Shown: positions 43,719 through 51,879 of the stretch, one piece after another
Layout: the number at the start of each line of letters is the position of its first letter
How positions within the stretch are numbered: position 1 is the stretch's first letter
NCBI RefSeq assembly: GCF_000737705.1
Contig: NZ_JPRH01000008.1
Span: forward strand, 245,285-309,284
Origin: Chryseobacterium soli
GTDB taxonomy: Bacteria > Bacteroidota > Bacteroidia > Flavobacteriales > Weeksellaceae
Direction: 5' to 3'
Length of the DNA: 64,000 nt
Notes under the pieces: model-generated
Told to the model about the DNA's origin: nothing
Databases searched by the model: none
The model's input: only the letters and a program-made list of their open reading frames with translations
Made by a program: the position numbers and the translations under genes

Positions 43719-45005
43719 TTAAATGGTTACTGAAAAAATATGTAACTGATTTTCAAATCTGTAATCAATGGTCCAGTGATGAAATTTGCAGATCTCACTG
43801 ATAATGGCCAGTCCCAAACCGCTTCCGCTGTTATCTGACGACAGTTTCGAAAATCTTTTGAACAGCAAATCTCTATTAAGCTGTTCTGTTCCGGAATTGG
43901 CGACTTCAAACACAGCATCTGTTAATTTCACTGAAATAGATCCATCATATGACGTATGCCGAATAGCATTTAAAATCAGATTATTGATCAGAACTTCCGT
44001 TAAGCTGCTGTTTCCGTTTACCTGGATATCGAATGCAATATATTCATGAACGGTAATATTCTTCTGATCAAAATGTTCCTTTACTGTTTCCATACTTTGC
44101 TGAAGCAATGTATCAAACCGAATAGTTTCCGAATTGTCAAATTGGTTATTATCAATTTTAGCCAGCAGCAAAAGATTTTTGTTGATTCTTGCACTTCTGG
44201 TTAAAGTCCTGTGCATTTCCTCGGCAATACGGTATTGTTTTTCAGTAAGATCTTCAGTCTGCAATAAATTATCCAGTTTATTTTTAAGAATTGCCAAAGG
44301 AGTCTGTAACTCATGGGAAGCATTTTCGGTAAATTCTTTTTGCGTTTTGTATACGGAAACGGTGTGTTCTATTAAGGTTTGTAAAGATTGGTTAAGCTCT
44401 TCAAATTCTGTAATATCCGTTAGGGCAAACTCAATTTTAGTCTGATTATTAAGATTAAATGTTTTAAGGCTGTCTAAGGTATTCCGGAAAGGTTTCCAGA
44501 TGGAAGCCGAAAGTTTTTTATTTAAAAAGAGCAAGCCAATCACAATAAGAATAAAGAAAAAAATCGTGATCAAGCTAATGGCAGCAACGGTTTCCTGAGA
44601 TTCTTCTATATTGGTTTCAACAGTAAAAAGATAGGGAACATGATGAATATAAATAATTTTCTTCAGGCTTCTGTACCGCTCTGTTTCCGGCTCGGACCCG
44701 AATGTTTTTTTCTTTTCAACCGTAAAAAACTGATCTTTTTTTAAACTGTTGGCCGGCATTTTTTCAATATCGGTTCCCGGCTGGATCTGGTTCCAAAGCG
44801 CGATGCTTTTTTCCAGTTCCTGATCAGAGAGTTTCAGATGATTGAACTCATATGCTGTTTTTTCTGCAATCGTTACATTGTGCTCATCAAGCTCACCCTT
44901 CCAGATCGTATCCACCACCACATAATATACGGGAATACTGATGGCCAAAATAATAAGGACATAGATGATGAATGGTTTGGTGGTTTTACTTAATAGCGGC
45001 TTCAA
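43719..45005 (-). CDS. Sensor histidine kinase, TTG start
   Basis: The 428-residue membrane kinase has helices at about 12-31 and 141-161 around a periplasmic sensor of about 110 residues, an atypical HAMP-like linker, phosphoacceptor H231 in FTENASHELQTPLAIL, the N box LINNLILNAIRHT, and the G box SGSGLGLAI. The reading frame opens only at a TTG (45005); upstream is a stop with no ATG between. The next upstream sequence is a repeat block (45012-45055). It pairs with the response regulator 264 bases upstream. Confidence 0.88.
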   Translation of the reverse strand: MKPLLSKTTKPFIIYVLIILAISIPVYYVVVDTIWKGELDEHNVTIAEKTAYEFNHLKLSDQELEKSIALWNQIQPGTDIEKMPANSLKKDQFFTVEKKKTFGSEPETERYRSLKKIIYIHHVPYLFTVETNIEESQETVAAISLITIFFFILIVIGLLFLNKKLSASIWKPFRNTLDSLKTFNLNNQTKIEFALTDITEFEELNQSLQTLIEHTVSVYKTQKEFTENASHELQTPLAILKNKLDNLLQTEDLTEKQYRIAEEMHRTLTRSARINKNLLLLAKIDNNQFDNSETIRFDTLLQQSMETVKEHFDQKNITVHEYIAFDIQVNGNSSLTEVLINNLILNAIRHTSYDGSISVKLTDAVFEVANSGTEQLNRDLLFKRFSKLSSDNSGSGLGLAIISEICKFHHWTIDYRFENQLHIFSVTI

Positions 45006-45011
45006 TTGGGT

Positions 45012-45055
45012 TGGCGGGTGTTGGTTTTTTAGTGTTTAGTGTTTGGTTATGGTAT
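45012..45055 (-). repeat. Degenerate word-like repeat abutting the kinase start
   Basis: Minus-strand wording CTAAACACTAAAAAACC then AACACC matches the tract near 21949-21971 at 22 of 23 bases. The block ends about 7 bases upstream of the TTG start of the histidine kinase. It is inverted relative to 45210-45270. Confidence 0.65.
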
Positions 45056-45209
45056 GCTAATTTATGATGTTGTTATAATTTTTATACTGTTTTTTTGTGT
45101 TTTTTGCATGGCTGCTGTTATTGTATTGGAAATTACCGTTTATTGGTGCTTATTTGCTGTCCATCGTATTTTGGAAGTTAAAATTTCATACTTAGAAAAA
45201 AGTATTCAT

Positions 45210-45270
45210 TCCATCACTCTCAACCCATCAACTATAAGCTAAAAACTAAACACTAACAACCACAAACCGT
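45210..45270 (+). repeat. Degenerate word-like repeat before the response-regulator end
   Basis: Plus-strand words CAACCCATCAACTATAAGC, CTAAAAACTAAACACTAAC and ACAAACCGTCAAC. This is the same family as 21843-22027, and inverted relative to 45012-45055. It reaches the stop codon of the response-regulator gene. Confidence 0.6.
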
Positions 45271-45956
45271 CAACTACTCCCCTTAACTTCCCACTTATAC
45301 CCCGTCCCGTATACCGTTTTCAGGTAATGGTCACAGCCGGCATCATAGAGCTTTTTCTTCAGGTTTTTTACATGGGCATACACAAAATCGTGGTTATCGA
45401 GCATATCAGCAAAATCCCCGGAAAGATGTTCTGCTAAGGTACTTTTAGAAATAACTTTATTTTTATTACCCACAAAATAAATCAACAGGTCAAACTCTTT
45501 TTTGGTGAGCACAATAGTTTGGTGATTAATGGTCACCGTCTTTGCCAGAAGATCAATCTGCAGTTCATTTTGTTTAACAACATTAGAATTGTTAAACTGT
45601 TTTCTGCGAATGATAGAATAAATCCTTGCCATCAGCTCCGAAAGGTGAAAAGGTTTCGTAAGATAGTCATCAGCACCTAACTGTAGGCCGCTAATCTTAT
45701 CATCCAGTGCATTTTTAGCTGAAATAATAATGACTCCGTCCTGCTTATTCTGTTTTTTTAATTCTTCTAAAATGGTAAGGCCGTTTCCGTCCGGAAGCAT
45801 GATGTCCAGTAGAATACAGTCATATGCGTACGTTTCGATCTTGTCCATCGCTTCTTTGAAAGTCGCTGCAAACTCGCACAAATAATTTTCTCCTGAAAGA
45901 TATTCAGAAATGCTTTTGGCCAGTTCGGTTTCGTCTTCAATAATCAGGATTTTCAT
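45270..45956 (-). CDS. OmpR-type response regulator
   Basis: The 228-residue protein has a receiver domain (1-115) with D51 in LLDIMLPDGNG, acidic residues E7/D8 at the start, the Thr/Ser in ISAKNAL, and the conserved Lys in TKPF. The winged-helix DNA-binding domain (about 130-225) has LTKKEFDLLIYFVGNKNKVI and VKNLKKKLYDAGCDHYLKTV. It is the partner of the sensor kinase, separated from it by a 264-base spacer bracketed by inverted repeat blocks. Its likely targets include the two PAP2 genes and the barrel gene that follow. Confidence 0.93.
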   Translation of the reverse strand: MKILIIEDETELAKSISEYLSGENYLCEFAATFKEAMDKIETYAYDCILLDIMLPDGNGLTILEELKKQNKQDGVIIISAKNALDDKISGLQLGADDYLTKPFHLSELMARIYSIIRRKQFNNSNVVKQNELQIDLLAKTVTINHQTIVLTKKEFDLLIYFVGNKNKVISKSTLAEHLSGDFADMLDNHDFVYAHVKNLKKKLYDAGCDHYLKTVYGTGYKWEVKGSS

Positions 45957-46215
45957 CAGTTTAATGCTATTGTATTTAAATTCTGATGAAACATGGATGT
46001 TTCATTCTGCAAATATATTGCTTCAATTTTGAAGAAATTTTGAATTAAATATAAAGAAGTTGCCGCGTTTCTTCTACATATCCAACAGAACAAATATATT
46101 GAATTAACCGCTATGATTGATAGTTGATTATCTGGAATGATTCATTTTAGTAAGAAAAATAGGTAAGCGAATAATAAATATCCGTTTATAAAGATGACTT
46201 TACCCTGATTATACT

Positions 46216-47130
46216 TTATTTTTGAAAGGATTGCTTAAACGCATTCGGCGTAAGTGCGGTTTTCTTTTTAAATAATTTACTGAAAGACTGCGGATGTTCA
46301 AAACCCAGCTGGTAGGCCGTTTCAGCTACTGAAAGTTGAGAATCAGACAGATATTCTTTCGCTTTCTCAATCAGTTTATCATGAATGTGGTGTTGTGCAT
46401 TCTGCCCTGTATGATGTCTGAGCATATCGCTGAGATATCTTGGAGTGAGATTCAGCTGCGAAGCAACGTATTCTACTGTAGGCAATCCTTCTACCCCTTT
46501 TTCTTTATCGAAAAAATCATTCAGAATATCTTCCAGTTTAGAAAGCAGATCATTATTGACGGCTTTTCTTGTGATAAACTGTCTGTTATAAAAACGGTTG
46601 CTGTAGGTAAGCAGCAGCTCGATCTGGGAAATCACAACATCCTGGCTGAAAGGATCTATTCTTTCGTTCAGTTCATTCTGGATATTTTCAAAAATACTCA
46701 GAATACTATTTTTTTCTTTTTCCGAAAGATACAGAGCTTCCGCTGCAGAATACGAGAAGAAGCCGTATTTCTTTATTTTTGCCAGTAACGGATAAGATCT
46801 TAAAAAATCCGGGTGGATGTGTAGTGACATCCCTTCATGGGCTGCTTCTTCATAATCAACCCTTAAGACCTGTCCCGGTGCGATGAAAGACATTCCACCT
46901 TCCTGAAAATCATAATATCCCTGTCCGTATCTGATCTTCCCATTAAATTTTGTTTTAAAGGAAATTTTATAAAAATCAGTTTTCATTCCATGCTCAAAGG
47001 TAGCCGGATTAAAACGGATTTCTCCATAATCCATAATGCTGATGAGAGGATGTTGCGGCACAGGTTTCCCCATCGCTTCATGAAGTGCTGATAATGAACG
47101 GAAATGAAGAGGCAGTTTTGGCGTTTTCAT
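46216..47130 (-). CDS. AraC-family transcriptional regulator
   Basis: The 304-residue protein has a cupin-like sensor (about 45-150, with GQGYYDFQEGGMSFIAPGQVLR) and a C-terminal AraC domain (about 210-302: VASQLNLTPRYLSDMLRHHT, VAETAYQLGFEHPQSFSKLF, TALTPNAFKQSF). A minus-strand TATCTTTG (47135-47142) stands just before the ATG, which would give a leaderless message. It is 83 bases downstream of the short-chain dehydrogenase gene, its probable target; this AraC/dehydrogenase pairing is common in Bacteroidota. Confidence 0.9.
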   Translation of the reverse strand: MKTPKLPLHFRSLSALHEAMGKPVPQHPLISIMDYGEIRFNPATFEHGMKTDFYKISFKTKFNGKIRYGQGYYDFQEGGMSFIAPGQVLRVDYEEAAHEGMSLHIHPDFLRSYPLLAKIKKYGFFSYSAAEALYLSEKEKNSILSIFENIQNELNERIDPFSQDVVISQIELLLTYSNRFYNRQFITRKAVNNDLLSKLEDILNDFFDKEKGVEGLPTVEYVASQLNLTPRYLSDMLRHHTGQNAQHHIHDKLIEKAKEYLSDSQLSVAETAYQLGFEHPQSFSKLFKKKTALTPNAFKQSFQK

Positions 47131-47134
47131 AGAA

Positions 47135-47142
47135 CAAAGATA
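47135..47142 (-). promoter_or_regulatory. -7 element directly ahead of the AraC gene
   Basis: TATCTTTG on the minus strand ends 4 bases before the ATG at 47130, implying leaderless transcription if used. No -33 TTG at the expected distance. Confidence 0.4.
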
Positions 47143-47213
47143 AGATGGATTGGTGAGAATTATTGAATTCGTATGTAATTATGAATGAGAATAAAGTACT
47201 GTTAGCGTTCCCG

Positions 47214-48020
47214 TTATCCTAAGAATTGAGATTTTATTTTCTGTACATGTTTTTCTGCGCCTATTGTATTCCGCTCTTTGTATAACGCAACAGCATCTTT
47301 ACCCGCTACATACCTCAGCTGGTCTTTTCCGTCTGTGGCTGCCTGATAGATTACTTCAGCAATGATTTCCGGTTTCGAATAATCTACAATTTTCTCTGGG
47401 CTGTATTCTTCCTGCACCTTTTCCATTAAACGACTGTACCCCTCATGTTGGGCTCCATCCAAAGAACGTCCGGCAAAATCAGTCTGAATTCCTCCCGGTG
47501 CCACAACCTTCACTCTAACCCCAAACTCTGCCAGCTCATATCCCATACATTCTGAGAAGCCGTCTACCGCAAATTTTGTTGCACTGTAAATCGAACAGGT
47601 AGGAAATCCAATGAGTCCAAAACTGGAAGTAATATTGATGAGAACCCCTTCTTTTCTTTGTCTGAAATAGGGCGTAAAAGCTTTGGTAATGCGGATAACT
47701 CCCATCAGATTGGTTTCGATTTGCTTTTTAATCTGTTCATCGGTAAAAGCTTCCAGTGGTCCGATTAATCCGTATCCGGCATTATTAAGAACCACGTCCA
47801 CTTCATTTTCCGCCAAAACCTGAGCAATGGTGTCTTCCAGTTCTTTCGGATCTGTCACATCTAGTCGTAATACCGAAACATTTTCTAATTGTGTTAATTC
47901 AGTTTCCGATTCCGGATTTCTCATGGTGGCAATAACGTTCCATCCTTTGCTGTGGAATAATTTTGCCGTTGTTTTTCCCAGCCCCGATGATGCGCCTGTA
48001 ATAAAAATCGTTTTTTGCAT
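47214..48020 (-). CDS. Short-chain dehydrogenase/reductase
   Basis: From the ATG at 48020 (MQKTIFITGASSGLGKTTAK) the 268-residue enzyme has the nucleotide-binding TGASSGLG (8-15), the NNAGYG segment (79-84), and the active-site Tyr145 and Lys149 in YSATKF. The stretch VVAPGGIQTDF is typical of classical NAD(P)-dependent SDRs. An upstream start adds 14 poor residues and would cross the divergent promoter region. It belongs to the classical family; substrate unknown. Confidence 0.9.
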   Translation of the reverse strand: MQKTIFITGASSGLGKTTAKLFHSKGWNVIATMRNPESETELTQLENVSVLRLDVTDPKELEDTIAQVLAENEVDVVLNNAGYGLIGPLEAFTDEQIKKQIETNLMGVIRITKAFTPYFRQRKEGVLINITSSFGLIGFPTCSIYSATKFAVDGFSECMGYELAEFGVRVKVVAPGGIQTDFAGRSLDGAQHEGYSRLMEKVQEEYSPEKIVDYSKPEIIAEVIYQAATDGKDQLRYVAGKDAVALYKERNTIGAEKHVQKIKSQFLG

Positions 48021-48097
48021 AGTATGATATTCTATACTGCAAAATTGCTGAGAACCCGGCATTTAAATGTAGCCAAATTGAGTGTGTTTGTAGTTGT

Positions 48098-48128
48098 TTT
48101 GACGGAACATCTTAAATCATTAGCTTTG
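48098..48128 (+). promoter_or_regulatory. Bacteroidota-type promoter for alpha/beta hydrolase
   Basis: TTTG (48098-48101), 19 bases, then TAGCTTTG (48121-48128): an exact fit to TTTG-N19-TAnnTTTG. The expected start of transcription is near 48135, about 12 bases ahead of the ATG at 48147. Confidence 0.8.
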
Positions 48129-48146
48129 GCAAAACAAAAAATCATC

Positions 48147-49058
48147 ATGAAAGTCCTATTATTTCTTTGCACTGTAATCTTCAATGTTCTTGGCGCACAA
48201 ACCATATACTCTAAAGATTATGGAAACAAAGAAAATCCTCCTGTGATCTTTATCCATGGCGGGCCCGGTGGAAATTCCACTTTGTTTGAATCTACTGCAG
48301 CACAGCAATTGGCAGACAAAGGGTTTTATGTTATTGTATATGACAGGCGCGGTGAAGGACGCTCGAAAGATGAAAATGCCACAATGACTTTTAAAGAAAG
48401 TTTTGAAGATCTTTTACAGCTGTATCAAAAATACCAGATCAAAAAAGCAACGATTTTAAGTCATAGCTTTGGAGGAATTATGGCCACGCTTTTTACCCAT
48501 CAATATCCTGAAAAAGTGAATGCTCTCATCCTTGCAGGTGCTTTATTCTCCCAGCAGGAAACCTATGATCATATTTTGAAACAGGCTAAGGAGCAGTTTA
48601 AAAATGATCCTTCAAAGCTCCAGCAGATTGCAGAAACTGAAAAATTAAATAAAAATTCTGCTGCCTACAGAAAGAGATGTTATGAAACGGCAAGTGACAT
48701 GAATCTTTTCACCATGCCTCATCCTACAACGGAAAGTAAGCAGTTAAGGGCTGTGTATGAAGCAAGTGATCTGTATAAAAACAACTACAGAAATCCCGAT
48801 TCACCTGGTAAATTTTATCAAAACGAAACTCAAAATAACCTGGATAATAAAGGAATCTTAAAGAGTATTAAAAAGAAAGGAATTCCCATTTTTGCAGTCT
48901 ATGGAAAAGACGATGGAATTTTTTCCCAGAAACAATTAAATGATATGAAAAATATAACGGGAAAAGAAAATTTCAAAATCATAGACAATTGTTCCCATTA
49001 CCTTTTTGCTGATCAGCAGGAGGAATTTTTAACATTCATAACCCATGTTTTGAAATAA
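48147..49058 (+). CDS. Secreted alpha/beta hydrolase (proline-iminopeptidase-like)
   Basis: The ATG at 48147 follows the promoter and opens a signal peptide (MKVLLFLCTVIFNVLGAQ); a longer frame upstream would precede the promoter. The 303-residue enzyme has the oxyanion motif HGGPGG (37-42), nucleophile Ser107 in LSHSFGG, an acid in YGKDDGIF and the His in NCSHYLF. HGGPGG and the DRRGEGRS motif fit the prolyl-aminopeptidase-like branch. Periplasmic location is expected. Substrate not known. Confidence 0.88.
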   Translation: MKVLLFLCTVIFNVLGAQTIYSKDYGNKENPPVIFIHGGPGGNSTLFESTAAQQLADKGFYVIVYDRRGEGRSKDENATMTFKESFEDLLQLYQKYQIKKATILSHSFGGIMATLFTHQYPEKVNALILAGALFSQQETYDHILKQAKEQFKNDPSKLQQIAETEKLNKNSAAYRKRCYETASDMNLFTMPHPTTESKQLRAVYEASDLYKNNYRNPDSPGKFYQNETQNNLDNKGILKSIKKKGIPIFAVYGKDDGIFSQKQLNDMKNITGKENFKIIDNCSHYLFADQQEEFLTFITHVLK

Positions 49059-49072
49059 GATATCGGAAAATT

Positions 49073-49420
49073 CTAGTATTCAATAATCTTGTGGAATGTT
49101 TCTTTATATCCTTCCCCCCAGTTTTTCATCGCATACAAAACTTCCAGTAGGCTTTCTCCTCCCGGAGTAAGAGAATATTCAGATTTTGGCGGTATGACAT
49201 TGTAAATTTTTTTGGTGATTATCCCATGAAATTCCAATTCGGAGAGCTGCTGATTCAAAACTCTCGCAGAGGCCTGCGGGATGGATTTATGCAGTTCAGA
49301 AGGGCGTTTCATCCCTTTATTGATATTCGCCAGCAAATTAGCTTTCCATTTTCCACCTATCACTTCTATGGCGATGTTTAAGCCACAGCTCAGGTCTTTA
49401 GGGATCTTTTTTTCATACAT
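49073..49420 (-). CDS. HxlR-family winged-helix regulator
   Basis: The 115-residue protein has the family N-terminal cysteine C12 (KDLSCGLNIAIEVIGGKWK), the recognition part RPSELHKSIPQASARVLNQQ and the wing VIPPKSEYSLTPGGESLL. Such regulators respond to electrophile or oxidative stress. It is convergent with the alpha/beta hydrolase and divergent from the DUF1304-like gene; the palindrome at 49513-49537 could be its site. Confidence 0.9.
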   Translation of the reverse strand: MYEKKIPKDLSCGLNIAIEVIGGKWKANLLANINKGMKRPSELHKSIPQASARVLNQQLSELEFHGIITKKIYNVIPPKSEYSLTPGGESLLEVLYAMKNWGEGYKETFHKIIEY

Positions 49421-49512
49421 TGTATCATCTTTTGAATCACAAATATAATTATAAATGCATCTTCTCAGACAGATTAAAGAAATTAGATATTAAGAGTGCT
49501 GCTTGCTCTTAT

Positions 49513-49537
49513 GTATAGGGATAAAATTATCCTATAC
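49513..49537. promoter_or_regulatory. Long palindrome upstream of DUF1304-like gene
   Basis: GTATAGGGATAAAATTATCCTATAC-like inverted repeat: GTATA and TATAC outer arms, GGATAA/TTATCC inner arms, one bulged G, 2-base loop. A near-consensus -7 (TAATTTTC, 49541-49548) follows. A likely operator or transcript hairpin in the HxlR/DUF1304 divergent region. Confidence 0.5.
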
Positions 49538-49604
49538 TGATAATTTTCGCTGTCATTGCCTATCCGGCTGTATTATTGAATCTTTATATTTTATAATTAA
49601 CGAT

Positions 49605-50039
49605 ATGAATCAACCTCTTAACCGCTTTACAAAAGCTTTATTCCTCTTTGTGATCATCGATTTTTTGCTTTTTTTCATTCTGGAAGCCATTTTTTGGATG
49701 AAACCGTTGGTGTATAATATACTACTTGATATGTTCAACAATCCGCCTGCTGATCTGAGTTATTCTATGCATGCTTTAGTCCTGAAAAAGCTTTTCATCA
49801 ATCAGGGTTTCTATAATTTGTTTTTAGCCTTAGGAGGAATTGCAGGACTTCGTTATTTACCTAAGAACACCGCAGTAGGTTATGCATTGATTGCATTGGT
49901 ATGCTTTTCAGCAGTAGGAGCTGGAATTGTATTGGCTGCCACTTCAAAAGCCTATATTCTGGCCTTTCTTCAAACAGTACCAGCTGCCATTGTTCTATTA
50001 CAGGTCTATCCTTTATTTAAAAAGGAGTTAAATAAGTAA
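49605..50039 (+). CDS. DUF1304-like small membrane protein
   Basis: From the ATG at 49605 (MNQPLNRFTKALFLFVIIDF) the 144-residue protein has about four membrane helices. The first carries ILEAIFWMKPLVYNIL, the pattern seen in DUF1304 proteins; further helices are YNLFLALGGIAGLRYL, ALIALVCFSAVGAGIVLAA and a last one near residue 125. The start is chosen because the preceding 34 codons are not membrane-like and begin before the promoter-like element. Function unknown for the family. Confidence 0.8.
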   Translation: MNQPLNRFTKALFLFVIIDFLLFFILEAIFWMKPLVYNILLDMFNNPPADLSYSMHALVLKKLFINQGFYNLFLALGGIAGLRYLPKNTAVGYALIALVCFSAVGAGIVLAATSKAYILAFLQTVPAAIVLLQVYPLFKKELNK

Positions 50040-50074
50040 AGCAGTTTTTAATTTACTTTCCTTATCAATAAACA

Positions 50075-50106
50075 AAAAACCCTTCGAAAGATTTCGAAGG
50101 GTTTTT
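50075..50106. terminator. Bidirectional terminator
   Basis: AAAAACCCTTCGAA / TTCGAAGGGTTTTT stem with a very short loop and T-runs on both strands, between the convergent DUF1304-like and MFS genes. Confidence 0.92.
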
Positions 50107-50119
50107 ATTATAGTTTTAA

Positions 50120-51697
50120 TTAGTGCATGGCTTCACTTAAGTCTATTTTTTCTTTGCTCTTTCTGTCCTTTATAAATAATATAAACGGAATACAAATTAA
50201 GAAAGCTAATCCCAAATAAAGGAATACATCCATATAAGATAATACTGTCGCCTGTTTAGTGACGGTTAAATCCAGCATTTTATAAGCCGCATTCATAGCA
50301 GCATCGGGAGTCATTCCTTTGGCCATAAAGCTTGCTTTTAATCCATTTAACCTTTGCTGGACATCAAAGTCATTGGAGTCTAAATGGGAGACTAAATTAA
50401 CCCTGTATTTCTGGCTGGCATTGGCGATAAATGTGGTGATGGCCGCGATCCCGAAAGATCCTCCCAACTGTCTCATCATCCCTGTAAATGCAGCTCCCTG
50501 ACCGATTTCCTGTCCTTTCAGGGTACTTAATGATAAGGATGTGATCGGAATAAACAGTAATCCTAATCCGGCTCCTCTTACCATCAACATCCAGAAGAAT
50601 GCTTCCTTGCTCGTATCCGGAGTCAGAATTTTATATCCCCAGAAACTGTAAATGAAGAATGTAAATAATCCCAGAGATACTAAGATCTGCTGTTTTACCC
50701 CTTTCGAAAGCAGTTTACCAATAATAGGCATCATGAAAGCTGTTGTTAATGCAGCCGGAATCATCAATGCACCGGATTCTAAAGCCGTCCATCCTAAAAT
50801 ACTCTGAGTATATAAGGGAACAATAAAAGTAGAACCATATAAACCAAATCCTAATACAAAGGACATGACCGTTCCAATCCTTAAGTTACTGTTTTTCAAA
50901 ACCCTTAACTCTACAATCGGATATTTGAACGTAAGTTCCCTCCAGAGGAATAGGATAAATCCTAATACTGCGGTTACGGTAAAGGTTACAATCATTCCGC
51001 TTGCAAACCAGTCTTCTTCATGCCCTCTTTCCAAAATGAATTGTAGTGAACCTACCGTAATTGCCAATAAAGCAATTCCTAACCAGTCAACATCTGAAGC
51101 TTTACGTTTTTCAGCATATTTAGGACTTTTTATAAACTGTAAAGTCATTAAGGTTGCTGCAATCCCGATTGGAATATTGATATAGAAAATATAAGGCCAG
51201 CTAAAATTATCAACAATATAACCTCCTAATGGCGGACCTAGTGTAGGACCGATAATTACTCCCAGACCATAAATAGCCTGAGCCATACTTCTTTTTTCAA
51301 TCGGATATGATTCTGTAATGATGGTTTGCGAAGTTACCAATAAGGCTCCACCACCAATTCCCTGACACAATCTGAAAAATACCAATTCCCAAATATTATC
51401 GGCATTCCCGCATAAAAATGAAAATACGGTAAAAATGATAATAGAAGCGGCAAAGTAATTTCTTCGTCCAAACTGCTGAGAAAGCCAGCTCGTCATCGGT
51501 ACAACAATTACGTTACCAATGGCATAAGCGGTAATTACCCAACCTACCTCGGAAAGTGTAGATCCCAGGTTACCTTTCATCTCGTTCAGGGCAACGTTCA
51601 CAATCGTGGAATCCACAATTTCAAGCAAAGCACAAAGGATCGCAGTAATCGTAATGATCACCCTCCGTGCTCCATATTCTACTAATGAATCTTGCAT
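50120..51697 (-). CDS. DHA2-family drug:H+ antiporter (EmrB/QacA-type)
   Basis: The 525-residue protein has 14 membrane helices. The first helix carries the acidic residue typical of DHA2 drug pumps (ALLEIVDSTIVNVALNEM), motif C is IGPTLGPPLGGYIVDNF, and RSMAQAIYGLGVI is also in place. It is the inner-membrane pump of a tripartite set with an EmrA-like adaptor and a TolC protein upstream in the same operon, under TetR control. Substrate range unknown, probably hydrophobic compounds. Confidence 0.93.
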   Translation of the reverse strand: MQDSLVEYGARRVIITITAILCALLEIVDSTIVNVALNEMKGNLGSTLSEVGWVITAYAIGNVIVVPMTSWLSQQFGRRNYFAASIIIFTVFSFLCGNADNIWELVFFRLCQGIGGGALLVTSQTIITESYPIEKRSMAQAIYGLGVIIGPTLGPPLGGYIVDNFSWPYIFYINIPIGIAATLMTLQFIKSPKYAEKRKASDVDWLGIALLAITVGSLQFILERGHEEDWFASGMIVTFTVTAVLGFILFLWRELTFKYPIVELRVLKNSNLRIGTVMSFVLGFGLYGSTFIVPLYTQSILGWTALESGALMIPAALTTAFMMPIIGKLLSKGVKQQILVSLGLFTFFIYSFWGYKILTPDTSKEAFFWMLMVRGAGLGLLFIPITSLSLSTLKGQEIGQGAAFTGMMRQLGGSFGIAAITTFIANASQKYRVNLVSHLDSNDFDVQQRLNGLKASFMAKGMTPDAAMNAAYKMLDLTVTKQATVLSYMDVFLYLGLAFLICIPFILFIKDRKSKEKIDLSEAMH

Positions 51698-51750
51698 AGT
51701 TTTTTACAAATGTTTGTATGAATGTAAAATGTATTAATGATCTTATATTT

Positions 51751-51804
51751 CGGCTAAAGCCGGTTGATTTTGATGTTTTTTATTGAACGGGCTAAAGCCC
51801 GTTC
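51751..51804. repeat. Two GGCTAAAGCC palindromes in the efflux operon
   Basis: CGGCTAAAGCCG (51751-51762) and GAACGGGCTAAAGCCCGTTC (51785-51804), two palindromes about 20 bases apart between the HlyD-like and EmrB-like genes. The second matches the palindrome at 2277-2294. Followed by AT-rich words such as TTAAATTCTTCAATC. Confidence 0.75.
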
Positions 51805-51879
51805 CTATTGAATATGCGATCTCTGAATTTTTAAATTCTTCAATCTTTCAATCATCAATACCTTACATCACTACATATA

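Noticed and set aside
45039..45242. Possible 67-residue hydrophobic protein between the kinase and regulator genes
   Set aside because: It needs a GTG start inside the repeat block, its end is built from the opposite repeat block, and no homologue is known; likely chance.
46336..46788. 150-codon plus-strand frame
   Set aside because: Antisense to the AraC gene at 46216-47130, which has a complete helix-turn-helix.
48021..48038. AGTAT...ATACT inverted repeat in the dehydrogenase/hydrolase spacer
   Set aside because: Arms of only 5 bp with an 8-base centre; expected by chance in AT-rich DNA.
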